Source: Adineta steineri
Lineage: Eukaryota > Rotifera > Eurotatoria > Adinetida > Adinetidae
Direction of reading: 5' to 3'
Length of the DNA stretch: 64,000 nt
Assembly (NCBI GenBank): GCA_905250115.1
Contig: CAJNOI010000042.1
Location: 1-64,000 of the forward strand
Of this stretch, positions 49,611-60,286 are shown piece by piece. A program made the translations under genes and the position numbers. The notes below the pieces were generated by a model. It was not told where the DNA came from. It was given only the letters and a program-made list of their open reading frames with translations, and did no database searches. How positions within the stretch are numbered: position 1 is the first letter of the stretch; every line of letters begins with the position of its first letter.

Positions 49611-50322
49611 TATCAGTTCAGTTTGATAAGAGATTAGAATTAAGATCGACTGAACTGTAACTGAAAAGATTTTTCTCTCATACGTACTCTGGTTATTACG
49701 TACAGCGACTGAAACAGAAAAATTGCGTTTATATGATGAATGGTTATTTGACGTACTTTTTTTCTGTGGAATGTAGATATCCCATCCATCATATATATAT
49801 ACAGAAAGAGAGAAAGAGATTTTTTTGTGAATATTATCTACGTGATAAAAGCTTAAATAAGTTTTTTTTAATAAGATTAAAATATCATGAAAAAGAAATA
49901 TAAAAAAATACTCGTTTACCTATTATATTCTAAAAGTTTATTAATAGCAGTGATTTTAATTAATACTTCATTTTCATAAAAAAGTCTGAAGAGTAGGAAT
50001 GCAGACAACAATCAATCATCTTTTCTCACACCCATACCCTCAAGATGGAGTATTATATGCAGACGTATGAATAAAAATAATTAAAATTTCTTACAAAATA
50101 CTGATTTATGAAAAAATGAGAAGCAAATCATATGCAATACAAACACATCTTGATACTTATTATAACAATAGTTAATTTAGAACATAAGTTTTCCATTTCA
50201 TATTATTATAAATATTATACAAGAAAACTTCATCTCATGAATAATAATTGAAAATATAAGACAACGAAAGAAATGTGAATATTGATTTTTTAGATTTGAA
50301 CGAATTATGTTGAGTTTTTTAA

Positions 50323-50412
50323 ATGAGATTCAAGGATATGGATATTTTGTTGTTCTCAAGAGCATTCACATCTTATTCATAATGAAAAAAATTAGATGTG
50401 AATGTAAGATAA
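50323..50412 (+). repeat. Direct repeat flanking the large receptor gene, copy 2
   Basis: ATTCAAGGATATGGATATTT through ATGAAAAAAATTAGATGTGA; partner at 44474-44566. The two copies bracket the 4.7-kb receptor gene and each lies beside telomere-like sequence. Confidence 0.75.
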
Positions 50413-50518
50413 ATATAATGTGAGTGCTTGTATCAGATTTTTCTTTTGATACAACTCTCATACAGAGATTTTGTCTTACAAAATATTTAATTATTAAAAA
50501 GAAAAAAAATACATTTAA

Positions 50519-50549
50519 GAGTATGGGTATGGGCGTAGATGGGTGTACT
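50519..50549. repeat. G-rich telomere-like half-element
   Basis: GAGTATGGGTATGGGCGTAG ATGGGTG; no clear C-rich arm nearby. Confidence 0.5.
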
Positions 50550-51314
50550 GAAAACATTCCATCCACAGTCATGCTCAGATCCACTTATTGTTCAGTGGTG
50601 TATATGAGCGACTTCTGATCACCGGTTCATCTATTCATCATTACTTAAGGATAAATTCAATCCATTTGCCGAAGTAGACTAAGATCATCGACAAGTGTTG
50701 TTGATGGTGACTCCGTTCGAATCTGAGATGGATTTGAATATATTTTTCAAAATTTTTAGATTTTATATGAAACGCATTTTTAACAAAAATGCGTTTGAAT
50801 GCAAGTCAAACTACGAACGCATTCAAACACGTTTCTAAAACCAATCGCGTCTTAGATGCATTTTGAGGCAAAAATTATTTATATGGGTGTATACCTTTCT
50901 TCTTTTCTCTGACAAAATTACTTACCTGCTCTTTTCGTTAATGAATAATCAAAACGATTCATGCATCAGTGAACATTATAGTCAAAGAGAGATAAATAGA
51001 CGTACTTCTCAAATTTTTATTCAGTGTGTGTTACTTTCATTACGTTTCATAGGTAAGTAGTATATTCAATCATTTTTTTCTGACTCTAAACTTCTTTAAT
51101 CATTATGTAATATTGACTATTATTGAACTATTTTTATTTAACATATGCTATTTAAATACTGAATATTTAATTAAGTGGATATACTTATGTGAACAAATTT
51201 TGTTTTGTATCTCAGTCGATAATCGTAATTGATATTAATAGACAAATATATGAAATAAAAGATGATTAACATAGCAGAAACGTTTTGTTTTTTTCTATTT
51301 AGTTGACTTACAAC

Positions 51315-52195
51315 ATGGAGACAACAAGATATTCTCCATTAACTAAGAAAAAATACCGAAACTTGTTCTTTCTCTGTGTTTTCATGATGGTGATACTTAT
51401 CCCAATGCTATATCTTATAAGACTTGCAATCAAAGAATTTATGATAAATGCTCGCCAGAAAGATACACACAAAATGACTACCATATGTCATGTTAACGAA
51501 TATTCTTATGAAATGGTACGTCGGAAATACCGCGAGACTTATTATGAACAGTTCAATGTTACCTATCGAATCTTCAACGGCTCTCGTATCACAAGCATGA
51601 TTAAATCCCACCAGGGGTCTAGTCAAAGCCGTAATCGTTGGGTAAGATGTAGAATATCACTGATTTAAATGAATTAATGCTTTGTTTCTCAACAATTATG
51701 TCTCGCTGAAAACATTTGTTAACTGGAAGAGGAATTCACATTTATTTCTCTCTTTTTTGTCAATTTTTTTTGTTATGACGAAAAATATCAAAGGCAACGT
51801 TGAGTAGTTCCATATCTACACACTACCCATCACCATAAAATAGTTAAAAGAAACAAAATTGCGAGGCTGGAAGAGAATGTATAATTCTACATGAAATAGT
51901 GTTGCATTCTCTACTGAAAAACAATCCATTACGAGCAGAAAAGAATCAAAAATTCTCCCTATCATGTGAACATTCTTATCTTGACTTTTGATATTTCTTT
52001 TTCTTTGTTTAGATTGGCTCTACCGATAAATGCTGGTATAGTGAAACAAACATTATGTCAGTTATATGGAAATTCAACAGTCCAACTCTTGGCATTACAT
52101 ATCTTTGTCTTGGACTTGCGGGTTTGATACCGATCTTGGCAATCGGAATATATATGATTCAGCTTGAGTATCGTACTACAACGCAACAGAACTAA
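51315..52195 (+). CDS. Two-TM protein with Cys-bearing ectodomain (BK-channel beta-subunit-like topology)
   Basis: Exons 51315-51641 and 52013-52195 (GTAAGA..TTTAG, phase 0), 169 residues. Short cytosolic N-terminus (METTRYSPLTKKKYR), TM1 at about 17-39 (LFFLCVFMMVILIPMLYLI), an ectodomain of about 80 residues with N-glycosylation sites (FNVTYRIFNGS) and Cys in TICHVNE and KCWYSE, then TM2 at about 135-157 (ITYLCLGLAGLIPILAIGIYM) and a short tail. Two TMs with a compact disulphide-capable ectodomain match the layout of KCNMB/slo-beta proteins, but sequence similarity is too weak to assign it. A strong acceptor (TTTCTATTTAG) lies 12 nt before the ATG, which would suit a spliced leader or a 5' non-coding exon. 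Confidence 0.65.
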
Positions 52196-52376
52196 ACAAA
52201 CGATGAATCCAATAAACACTATAAATTTAGATGTGTGAAATAAAGTCATAGTATCTCTCTAACACACAAGGATCAAATACATCTCAAAAAGATGATATAA
52301 ATGTCAATTGATCAATTACGTCGCTTAATTCTGTTTTATCTTTTCAGATGTATTCCACCCCATAGCTAGTAAAGGA

Positions 52377-52444
52377 TGTAGGCTTGGGTGTAGAATCTAT
52401 AGAGTATCCAAATTCGCAACCACACCTACTCACCCACACCCGCC
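52377..52444. repeat. Telomere-like hairpin element 15
   Basis: Left arm TGTAGGCTTGGGTGTAG, right arm CCACACCTACTCACCCACACCC. Confidence 0.65.
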
Positions 52445-53318
52445 TAATAAAATGCTCAATGAAATCGTGCACTGGAAGCATCAGCCAAATTATATCTGTC
52501 ATCATTATGATGATTCGGAGTTGAATTGTTCATTTTTAAAACATCATCTGCTTTCCAGTGCTGTTAAGTACGCTCGAACTTAGTTCTTTTTGATACGTTT
52601 GAACCCATTAGAGAAGATTCTCAGGCATTTTTTCATTTCTGAATCGGAAATATATTAAAATGCAAGTCATAGAATAAGAATATTTGAAGTTAGTACAGCC
52701 GATTGTAGGATTTTAAAAATATGTCACGTAGTTTTTGTTCAAAATCTCAGTAGCACAAAACTTTTCGAATTCTATTCAGATAATATAGCGGAGAGAAACT
52801 CAAATCACAGAAGTTTCAATCAACATCCTCTCACTGATGATATTTAATTGATTAAAATTTATCTGAATAAGTCGATGTTTTATTTGATAATAATAATAGA
52901 ATATACTCTATATTTATCGATTCAATTAAGAAGTACATCTATGAAGACAGAATCAACGACCACACTAAAAATCACTCGTTTTACTACCTACTTTGATAAT
53001 AAAAATTTTCTATTGCAAAGCAGCAATACTCCACTAAGACATTGAAATAAGTGAGTGTGAGAAACGACACAGATTTTTTTTTCGAATCATTTTTTTCGTT
53101 TACTATTTGAATAGAGATAAGAGAATATGGCCCTGATAAAAAAATAATAGAAAGGAAAAGAAAAAGAAATGAACTGATGAAATCCTATTTCTTTATCTTT
53201 CTTCCATTTCAATTTCAGGCTATATCATACTTATTTTTTCTGTTTTGAATTGATCGATTCGCCAACAAATCAAGTTAAAAGCGAAGGAAAAAAAGTTCTA
53301 TCTGTGGACTGAACAATT

Positions 53319-53369
53319 TTGAGGGTGTGAGTGTATCTAGTTTCTCTCACCCATATCCACACTCTCGAG
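53319..53369. repeat. Telomere-like hairpin element 16
   Basis: Left arm TTGAGGGTGTGAGTG, right arm CACCCATATCCACACTCTCGA, with only about 12 nt between arms. Confidence 0.75.
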
Positions 53370-54860
53370 ATGATGATTATTTTGAACATTTAATAAAATA
53401 TATCTAGAAATAAGTAGCTCTTTTGATATGATTACTTGACATTATCAACACCCTTGCTAGGTATTAAATATTATAATGTATTCTTTCTTATTTGAAATAA
53501 TCTTATCTATGATTATCATGCTTGCATATAATCATATCTCGTTTTCTGTTTAATAAAAAGTTAATCAATATTAATAAGTTACGAAAGATTATTCTAACGA
53601 TATATTTCAGTGTATCTACTCGAGTCATTTTAATTATAAAAATAAGAATCTTGTCTTATGACTAAGGCACTCGTAAACAAGAAAAAAAAGAAAATAGTTG
53701 TTGAAGTGGCGGAGACATTGCGTTCATCAATAACTCTACCGTTATTCATCTATACTCATAGCATCAAAAATTATTTTCAAAATGGTGAAACGGACATTAT
53801 TTTTTATGTATTTGATTTTTATTGATTACAATAATAATTTGCATTTTAATTAGTGAAAATGATATCCGATCTATTATCAGAAATGTTTTTTATACGAAAG
53901 CCATCATTTTTTACCACTTTTTTATTCTCTGAGTGCTTTCAAGTAGTGGATATGTAAGTTAATTGAATGTGTTTTTAATCAATAAATGATTACTATAGAT
54001 AATATTTTCAAAAAGATTTTTTAATACTTTGTGAAACGAAAAAAAGAAGATCTTTTTAGTTGTACGTTGTTAAACATAAAAATAATCATATAGATACATT
54101 TGAGATCACCCTCAAGATTTTGATTTAAAAATATAAATGTAATTTTCGTTACATGTGCAATGAAAATAAGTATCATCTACACTAACTCTTCAGTATATTG
54201 CTTGTTTTATCTGGAAGGTAAAAAAAATGATCTAGGCTTCAGTGCTCACTGCAGTAGGAGAATGAGAAAAAAACTGATGTGGACGATTTTTATTTATCCT
54301 CTGCATACTGTTTGATACTCGCTTCGTATATGATTAAAAAAAAAACTTGATATATACACTCTTTTATGTCGTCAATTCGGTTTGATTCGATAGAACGAAA
54401 GAAATATGATTTATACATCAGTGAACACTAAAAAAGATTTATATCTGAAGGTGTGCTTCTCATTCTTTTATTCAGTGTATTTTCGTATTTGTGCATAGTT
54501 GCAAATTACAGTATTCATTGTTTTTTTCTTTTACGTCGATCGCCATTTTGATCTTTTAAAAAGTAATTATCATCATAGTGTTCGTGACAGCCACCCCACA
54601 CCCTCAATTAATTATTAAGAGAGACTTCAGTCTAGTTAATCGTTATTGAATATATCATTCTCTTTTATAAACAGGATGGGAACATTCAACGATAATGAAG
54701 TAAAAATAAGGAGAAAGAAAAGTACTAGAACGAGTCAACGTTTGGAAAATATCTCAGATGAAAAGGAAAAAAATAATACATATGTGGAGATCCTGCATAG
54801 TATTATTATTGCCAAATTTCGTTATTGCTCATTTAAATATAAGTCTTTTATATTTAGATA

Positions 54861-55121
54861 ATTGCAATTTTAACGAAGCATCGTAACGTGAAAATCCATT
54901 AAAAATTTAACAGCTTCACAAAAATTAATGTTACCCTTTTGATCTTCAAAACGCGTTGAAAGTAGAAAAATCTAATACTGCGTAATATGTTTGCAATCTT
55001 TCATGCATGTTCTAACGTTTAAAGCACAAGTTTTTATAGTCAAAAAGATAACATTAATTTTTGTGACGTCGTTAAGTTTTTAACGAAGTTTCACATTACA
55101 AGGCTTCGTTAAAATTGCAAT
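54861..55121. mobile_element. MITE with long terminal inverted repeats
   Basis: A 261-nt element whose arms (54861-54940 and 55042-55121) are inverted copies over about 80 nt. The outermost 19 nt, ATTGCAATTTTAACGAAGC, match perfectly; inward, GTGAAA...TTAAC..C.TCACAAAAATTAATGTTA also pairs. No coding capacity. Superfamily not certain (no clear target duplication; TA possible). It lies just upstream of the FUSC transporter gene. Confidence 0.8.
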
Positions 55122-55201
55122 CATTTTTTCATTCTATTTATTCTGTCTCTTCAATAAATCAGTGATTTTGTACACAATTCGAAAACACAAATCGGTTCAA
55201 T

Positions 55202-58128
55202 ATGACCATATCAACAATTTTCCATAATATTTATCATTTTTATTTTAATTATCATCAATATGATATGAATTCAATCATATCTACTTCAATATTTTCTCGA
55301 CGTATTCAATTTGCTGTTCGAATGACAGTTTCATTTCTTGTTGGTGGTTTTCTTGCTTATGGAACTCCATTAAAAGATCATTTAGAACTACAGTATTTAA
55401 TTTTTCTTATGTCTATGTTATCGATACAAGAAACATTCGGAATGACACTATTTGTTAGTTATCAAATGTTGACAGCCATTACACCTATATCAATTTTTCT
55501 CTATATAGTTCAAAGAATTGGTCTTGGATATAAAGATTATCTTGTAGGTGAACTTATTCTACTTATTTCATCATTATTTGTTTCATATAAATGTTCACAA
55601 GTAAATCTTCATGAATATTAAATTAAAAAAGTTTTTTGATAAATCTATTTATAGGTTCTAACCAGAAAAATTGCTTTATTATTTATTGTTGTGTTTTTTT
55701 CAACAATTATTAATCAAGATAATCTTCCATCAACGTTTGTTTTTATTTTACTTGAAAGATTTGTTATTGGAATGGCTGTTTCTGTAATTGTATCTCTTCT
55801 CGTTTTTCCTCTTTTTGCAACATTTGATATTGAAAATCGTGTTAAGTATTGTCTTAAAAATTTACAACAAATGCAAACAATAATTATAAAAGCATTTTTA
55901 TGTGAAGATCAAATGAGTGCACAAGTATCATTAGCTCAAGCATCAACTATCGAACAAATGATACGTACGACAATGAATTTGATAACTACAAGACTTGTAG
56001 AAGCTACTATAGAGCCATCACGATGTTTACAACGAATTTTTAATCGACGACATCGACATCTCATTGATCTAACTATACAAGGTATGTATGGTTTTGTAAA
56101 TAAAATTCAACTTCTTATTTTTATTTTATAGAACAAGAAGATTTTATTACTTCATTGATGTTTCATACAAGTTCACTTCAATTAATGGTTAAACAATGTC
56201 GATTCAATGAATATCATACTCATTATACAAGAGAACTTCGTGCAACTCTTCTTCATCTTGATTTATGTCAAACAACAGTTATTTCAAGTTTATTATCATC
56301 TTCAACAATTAATCGAGATGAATTTAATGGTCGTCTAGCAAATTTACAACAAGCTATGGATACACTTCGTGAAGTTTCAATTAAAGCTCGTCTTCATCAA
56401 GTTGAACATGTATTAGAATCTGGATTAATAATTCGATCAGAAGATTTTCTCTCACATGCTTTTTTCCTTTTTCAAATAGCTGCTATTGTACGAATTTTAA
56501 TGCGTGTAACAACAGTTGATGAAAATAGAAGCTTTTTTCAAGAAATTAAAGATAGAAGAAAAACGAAACAAAAGCAGAAAAGAAAAACTTTATTAGAATG
56601 GGTAAAACCACAATGGCCACAATTTCTATCAGCTTTTAAAAGTATGGTTATTATTGGAGTTGGTTCAATTTTTGTAATGGTACCTCGTTTAGCAAAAGTA
56701 TTCGAAAATGGACAATGGATTTTCATTGCTCTTTGTATGACACAAGGCGATACAGTAGGTGGTGCATTAACAACAATGAAAATGAGATTAATTGGAACTT
56801 TATTTGGTAAGTTATTCTCATAATAACTATGTATTATTTAAATATTAATTTTTATTATATATAGGTGCAATGTGGGCTTATATAACCTATTTAGCAGTTT
56901 CTGATAATGTTTACCATACATTTGGAATGTTAGTACCATGGATACTTTTTTTTGGTTATTTAAAATCATTACCTCAATGGGGTTATGCTGCTACAGTTGC
57001 TTGTTTTACTCCAGTTATAATTACTCTCGGTCGAATACCATACGGAGATACACTACCAGCTGGTAATTATGCACTTCTTCGAATAGAAGAAAATCTTGTT
57101 GGTATTGCAGTTGCTATAGTTCTGACTATTATCATTTTTCCAGTATTTGCTATTGATGTATTGAAAAATAATATTGAAAGTAATTTAAATTTGTATTTAT
57201 TGAATATTATTTTTATATTTCTATTATATAATTAGCTACTCTTCAACTCTGTCGACAATGTGTTAATACAATGCATGCAATCTATGATAAATTATTTCAA
57301 AATGAACAATTAGATGTAACTACGGTTACCATAGAGAAACAAACTGATCAAGAAATAACATCATTCATTGATGCACAACGTAGTCGTTTTCATCAACTAA
57401 TTAGTGGTCAACGTTCTCTTATTGGAAATACTTCTCTCGAACCTTCTTTCTGGTGGTTTAAAAATAGTTTCGCTTCTGATCGTTATAGTATGTTAGCAGA
57501 ACAGCAAACTGATATGTTTCGAATGTTACATAATATTGATGCAATAGTAAGTCTACAAAAACTTTCTCAATCATCTATTTCATATAATATTATTTAGTTA
57601 CTGCGTATCTATGAATGTTCAAATACGAGTGAAAATCATATTAAAACTCTGCAATTGTATGCTGATGGTGGTTTTCTTCCTATTGGTCTTCATAATGAAC
57701 TTCGTAATTTAAGTCGACAATTAAGTGATTGTATTGATCTATGGTCATCATATTTTACTTTAACACAAACACGTTTCTTTCGAATATTTCGTAATTGTAG
57801 TTTAACATATACAAAATTAAATGAAAGTGATCTTTTGAAACATAAACAATGCCTTGTTGAACTTCATCAAACTGTTTATCGACTACAAAATCAACATCAA
57901 GAATCAGTTAATCGATTATTCGATCATTATCACGATTGCTTAACTCAAGGTGAATCACTTTCAGACTTTGTACCTTATGCTGACAATAATAATGTATATA
58001 TAATCTTTATTGGTATAGCAGCTTTGTACTATTCAACAACTCAACTTGCTCGAAATGCACTAGCTTTAGGTACAAATATTCATACAATCTTCGAACTGGA
58101 GACAACAAGTCTTTATCGACCTTTCTAA
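55202..58128 (+). CDS. FUSC/aromatic-acid-exporter-type membrane transporter, six exons
   Basis: Exons 55202-55600, 55655-56081, 56132-56806, 56865-57179, 57236-57546 and 57598-58128; all introns 50-60 nt with GT..AG ends and consistent phases; 885 residues. Two membrane blocks of about five or six helices each (residues about 35-205: FAVRMTVSFLVGGFLAYG..., ISLLVFPLF; and about 475-605: FKSMVIIGVGSIFVMVPRL, GQWIFIALCMTQGDTVGGAL, GMLVPWILFFGYLKSL, VGIAVAIVLTIIIFPVFA) are each followed by a soluble helical region. The paired-block layout and the WIFIA..MTQ..TVGGAL segment fit the FUSC superfamily (fusaric-acid resistance, AaeB, plant ALMT, fungal BRE4). Such proteins export aromatic or organic acids. 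An ATG at 55265 is an alternative start. Substrate unknown. Confidence 0.85.
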
Positions 58129-58461
58129 ATTTGTTTTCTACTAAATATATTTATATTATGAACAATAATAATAAAGCATCTTATACGTCCCCGTCCTTTA
58201 TGTAACCCTATTCACAAAACAGCTGTAATTAAAAATACAAAAACAAATCCCTGTTGTCATTCTATGTACATTGTGACGAGTCTAATAAAATACCCGCTTA
58301 AAGCTATGACTGTTGTAATTTCGTAAGAAATTCTGCATTATTATTTGTGCTTATCTTGAGCAAATAATATGTCATGATGCAGGGTAAAAACACAAAAAAT
58401 CTCTATATAAATCATCGCTGACTTTCTTTTCTTTTCACTGGCGTTTCATTTTCCTTCTAAC
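58129..58461. other. Intergenic with promoter
   Basis: 3' UTR of the transporter gene (AATAAA near 58170) and the promoter of the VWA-RING gene. Confidence 0.6.
58404..58410 (+). promoter_or_regulatory. TATA box of the VWA-RING gene
   Basis: TATATAA about 52 nt before the ATG at 58462, followed by a pyrimidine-rich initiator-like stretch (CTTTCTTTTCTTTTCAC). Confidence 0.55.
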
Positions 58462-60186
58462 ATGGGTCATACACAACAAACAGCTTGTAAATCAATCGGT
58501 GATAGAACAACTCGTCGAACTGCTGCCTATCAAGCGTACGCTCTGCAACGACAAGCTGAAGCTCAAGAACAAGGGCGAGAAGAATTAACGGAAGATGAAC
58601 TTGCAGCCGCAGCACCGGTCGATGTCATTTATGATGTCAGTTATGAAAGTTCATTTTATGCTCATTATTTTACTGCTCAAGCAACGACAACAGACATGTT
58701 AATACCATTATTTGGTGTTGCTACAACGATTAATCCATTGGAAAATGGCGATCAAAATGTTGAACATTGGCTCAGTGTAAATTTGAACAGTCGCTTCGAT
58801 GGTCCAGGTATTCGTTCAAATAATGTTCGACTCGAACTTGTTATAACACTTGATGTATCCGGTTCGATGTCCGGTCGATTCGAAGGTGAACCAGGTAAAA
58901 CAAAAATTCAAATTGCTCAACAATCTTTATTAACACTTCTCAAACAACTTTCACCTGATGATGCACTCGGTATTGTACTTTTTAACAGTACTGCAACAGT
59001 TTTACATCCCATCGAAAAAGTATCGTCAATCAATAAAGAACAATTGAAAGAAGATATTTTAAAACTACGTGCTTCTGGTGGAACGAATATTACTAAAGCA
59101 GTGAAATGAGCAACTGATCTTTATCATACACGAGAGAAGAATAAAGATAATAATCGCAATATCAGTCGCCGAATTTTTTTCCTCACCGATATGAAAGTAT
59201 CACATGGAGATGGACAAGAATTTTTAAAACATATTAAAGATAATGCAGAAAAAGAAAGAATCTGGTCGACTATTGTTGGTGTTGGTCTTGATTTAGGAGC
59301 AGAAGTGATTCAATCAGTATCGAAGACGATTGGTTGCAATTATTGTAATGTTCGAAATGCTCGAACGTTTGATCAATTAATGAATACACAATTTCATTAT
59401 ACAGTTACACCAGTTGCATTTAATATTGAATTTCTAGTAATGGGAGAACGTTATCGAATTGGACAAGGTTATGGTTCACCTGAAGTCTATAAATTCGAAG
59501 ATCAAATAACTCCTCGTCAATCAATAAAATTAGTTAGTGAATTTGCATTGCCAATGAATAATCAAAATGAAGTACGTGGTGGATATCTTTTATTTCAAAT
59601 AATTGATTTAAAAAAAGATCAAAATGATCAATCATTTCGAATAAATACATCATGGGATACTCTCGAAGGTATAACACAAAGCAATGAACAGGACTTACAA
59701 TTTTCGAAACAAATCGATTTATTTACTCATTCGGGAATACGCAAAGCTATTTTACTTGTACGTTATACAAAATTTATTAAACGTTATTTGAAAGTACGTC
59801 AAGCATCAGCTACACCTGATATTATGGATGAATATCAAACAATGCGTCGACAATTTCCACGTTTAGTCGAATATTTTCAACAAGAAATGCTCGTTCTCAA
59901 TGATCAATCCTTATATGAAGAAGAATATCGACATTTATTAGATATTGCTCAAAGAGATGATATTCCTTTGAATCAATATCTTCGTCAACCACAAACAATA
60001 ACTGCACGAACAACGAATACAGCAACTTCAACTATGGCTACTACCACTGGAGATAGATGTTGTATTTGTTTAACAAACAAGAGTTCAGTGATTTTATTCT
60101 CATGTGGTCATAAATGTTTATGCAATGATTGTGCTGATCAACAACAAGAACAATTAACGAGATGTCCATTATGTCGACAGGATGTA
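58462..60186 (+). pseudogene. VWA-domain RING-finger protein (probable E3 ligase) with one in-frame TGA
   Basis: One frame runs from ATG 58462 to the assembly gap at 60187, about 575 codons, interrupted only by TGA at 59107-59109 within the VWA domain (after NITKAVK, before ATDLYHTRE). Landmarks: the VWA MIDAS motif LDVSGSMSG (about residues 132-140), LSPDDALGIVLFNS, a GGTNI threonine loop, IFFLTDMKVSHGDG; and a C-terminal C3HC4 RING, CCICLTNKSSVILFSCGHKC then CNDC...CPLCR. VWA-RING proteins are E3 ubiquitin ligases known in plants and other eukaryotes. If the TGA is real, translation gives a 215-residue piece without the RING. The end of the frame is hidden by the gap; the RING is normally close to the C-terminus. 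Nonsense allele, sequencing error and readthrough are all possible. Confidence 0.8.
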
Positions 60187-60286
60187 NNNNNNNNNNNNNN
60201 NNNNNNNNNNNNNNNNNNNNNNNNNNNNNNNNNNNNNNNNNNNNNNNNNNNNNNNNNNNNNNNNNNNNNNNNNNNNNNNNNNNNNN
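60187..60286. other. Assembly gap of exactly 100 N
   Basis: A run of 100 N, a conventional placeholder for a gap of unknown size. It removes the 3' end of the VWA-RING gene, and continuity across it is not demonstrated by the sequence. Confidence 0.98.

Larger units (their letters stand above)
49611..51314. other. Intergenic, receptor promoter side
   Basis: Contains C-rich (50025-50045) and G-rich (50519-50549) telomere-like half-elements and the second copy of the flanking repeat (50323-50412). At 50941-51052 a short frame ends in a good donor (AG|GTAAGTAG), but its phase does not fit the next coding exon; it could be a 5' non-coding exon of the gene at 51315. CATATATATATA microsatellite near 49790. 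Confidence 0.5.
52196..54860. other. Long intergenic region, no confident gene
   Basis: Contains telomere-like hairpins at 52377-52444 and 53319-53369 and C-rich fragments near 54106-54118 and 54589-54607. A frame opening MGTFNDNEVKIRRKKSTRTS at 54676 (+), preceded by an acceptor-like TAAACAG, is charged and could be a small gene or relic, but it has no recognisable family. Otherwise AT-rich. Confidence 0.45.

Noticed and set aside
50640-50740. Possible tRNA because of a GTTCGAATC motif near 50718
   Set aside because: The T-stem does not pair (two mismatches in five) and no acceptor or anticodon arms are found at the right distances.
50941-51052. Upstream coding exon for the two-TM gene at 51315
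   Set aside because: Its donor leaves phase 1 and the next acceptor would enter the wrong frame. It can only be a non-coding exon, if transcribed.
23763-59109. A variant genetic code or selenocysteine reading TGA as sense
   Set aside because: Intact genes in the window use TGA as a terminator (for example the NHL exon end and the LCCL stop at 40399-40401), and no SECIS-like element was evident after the two genes.
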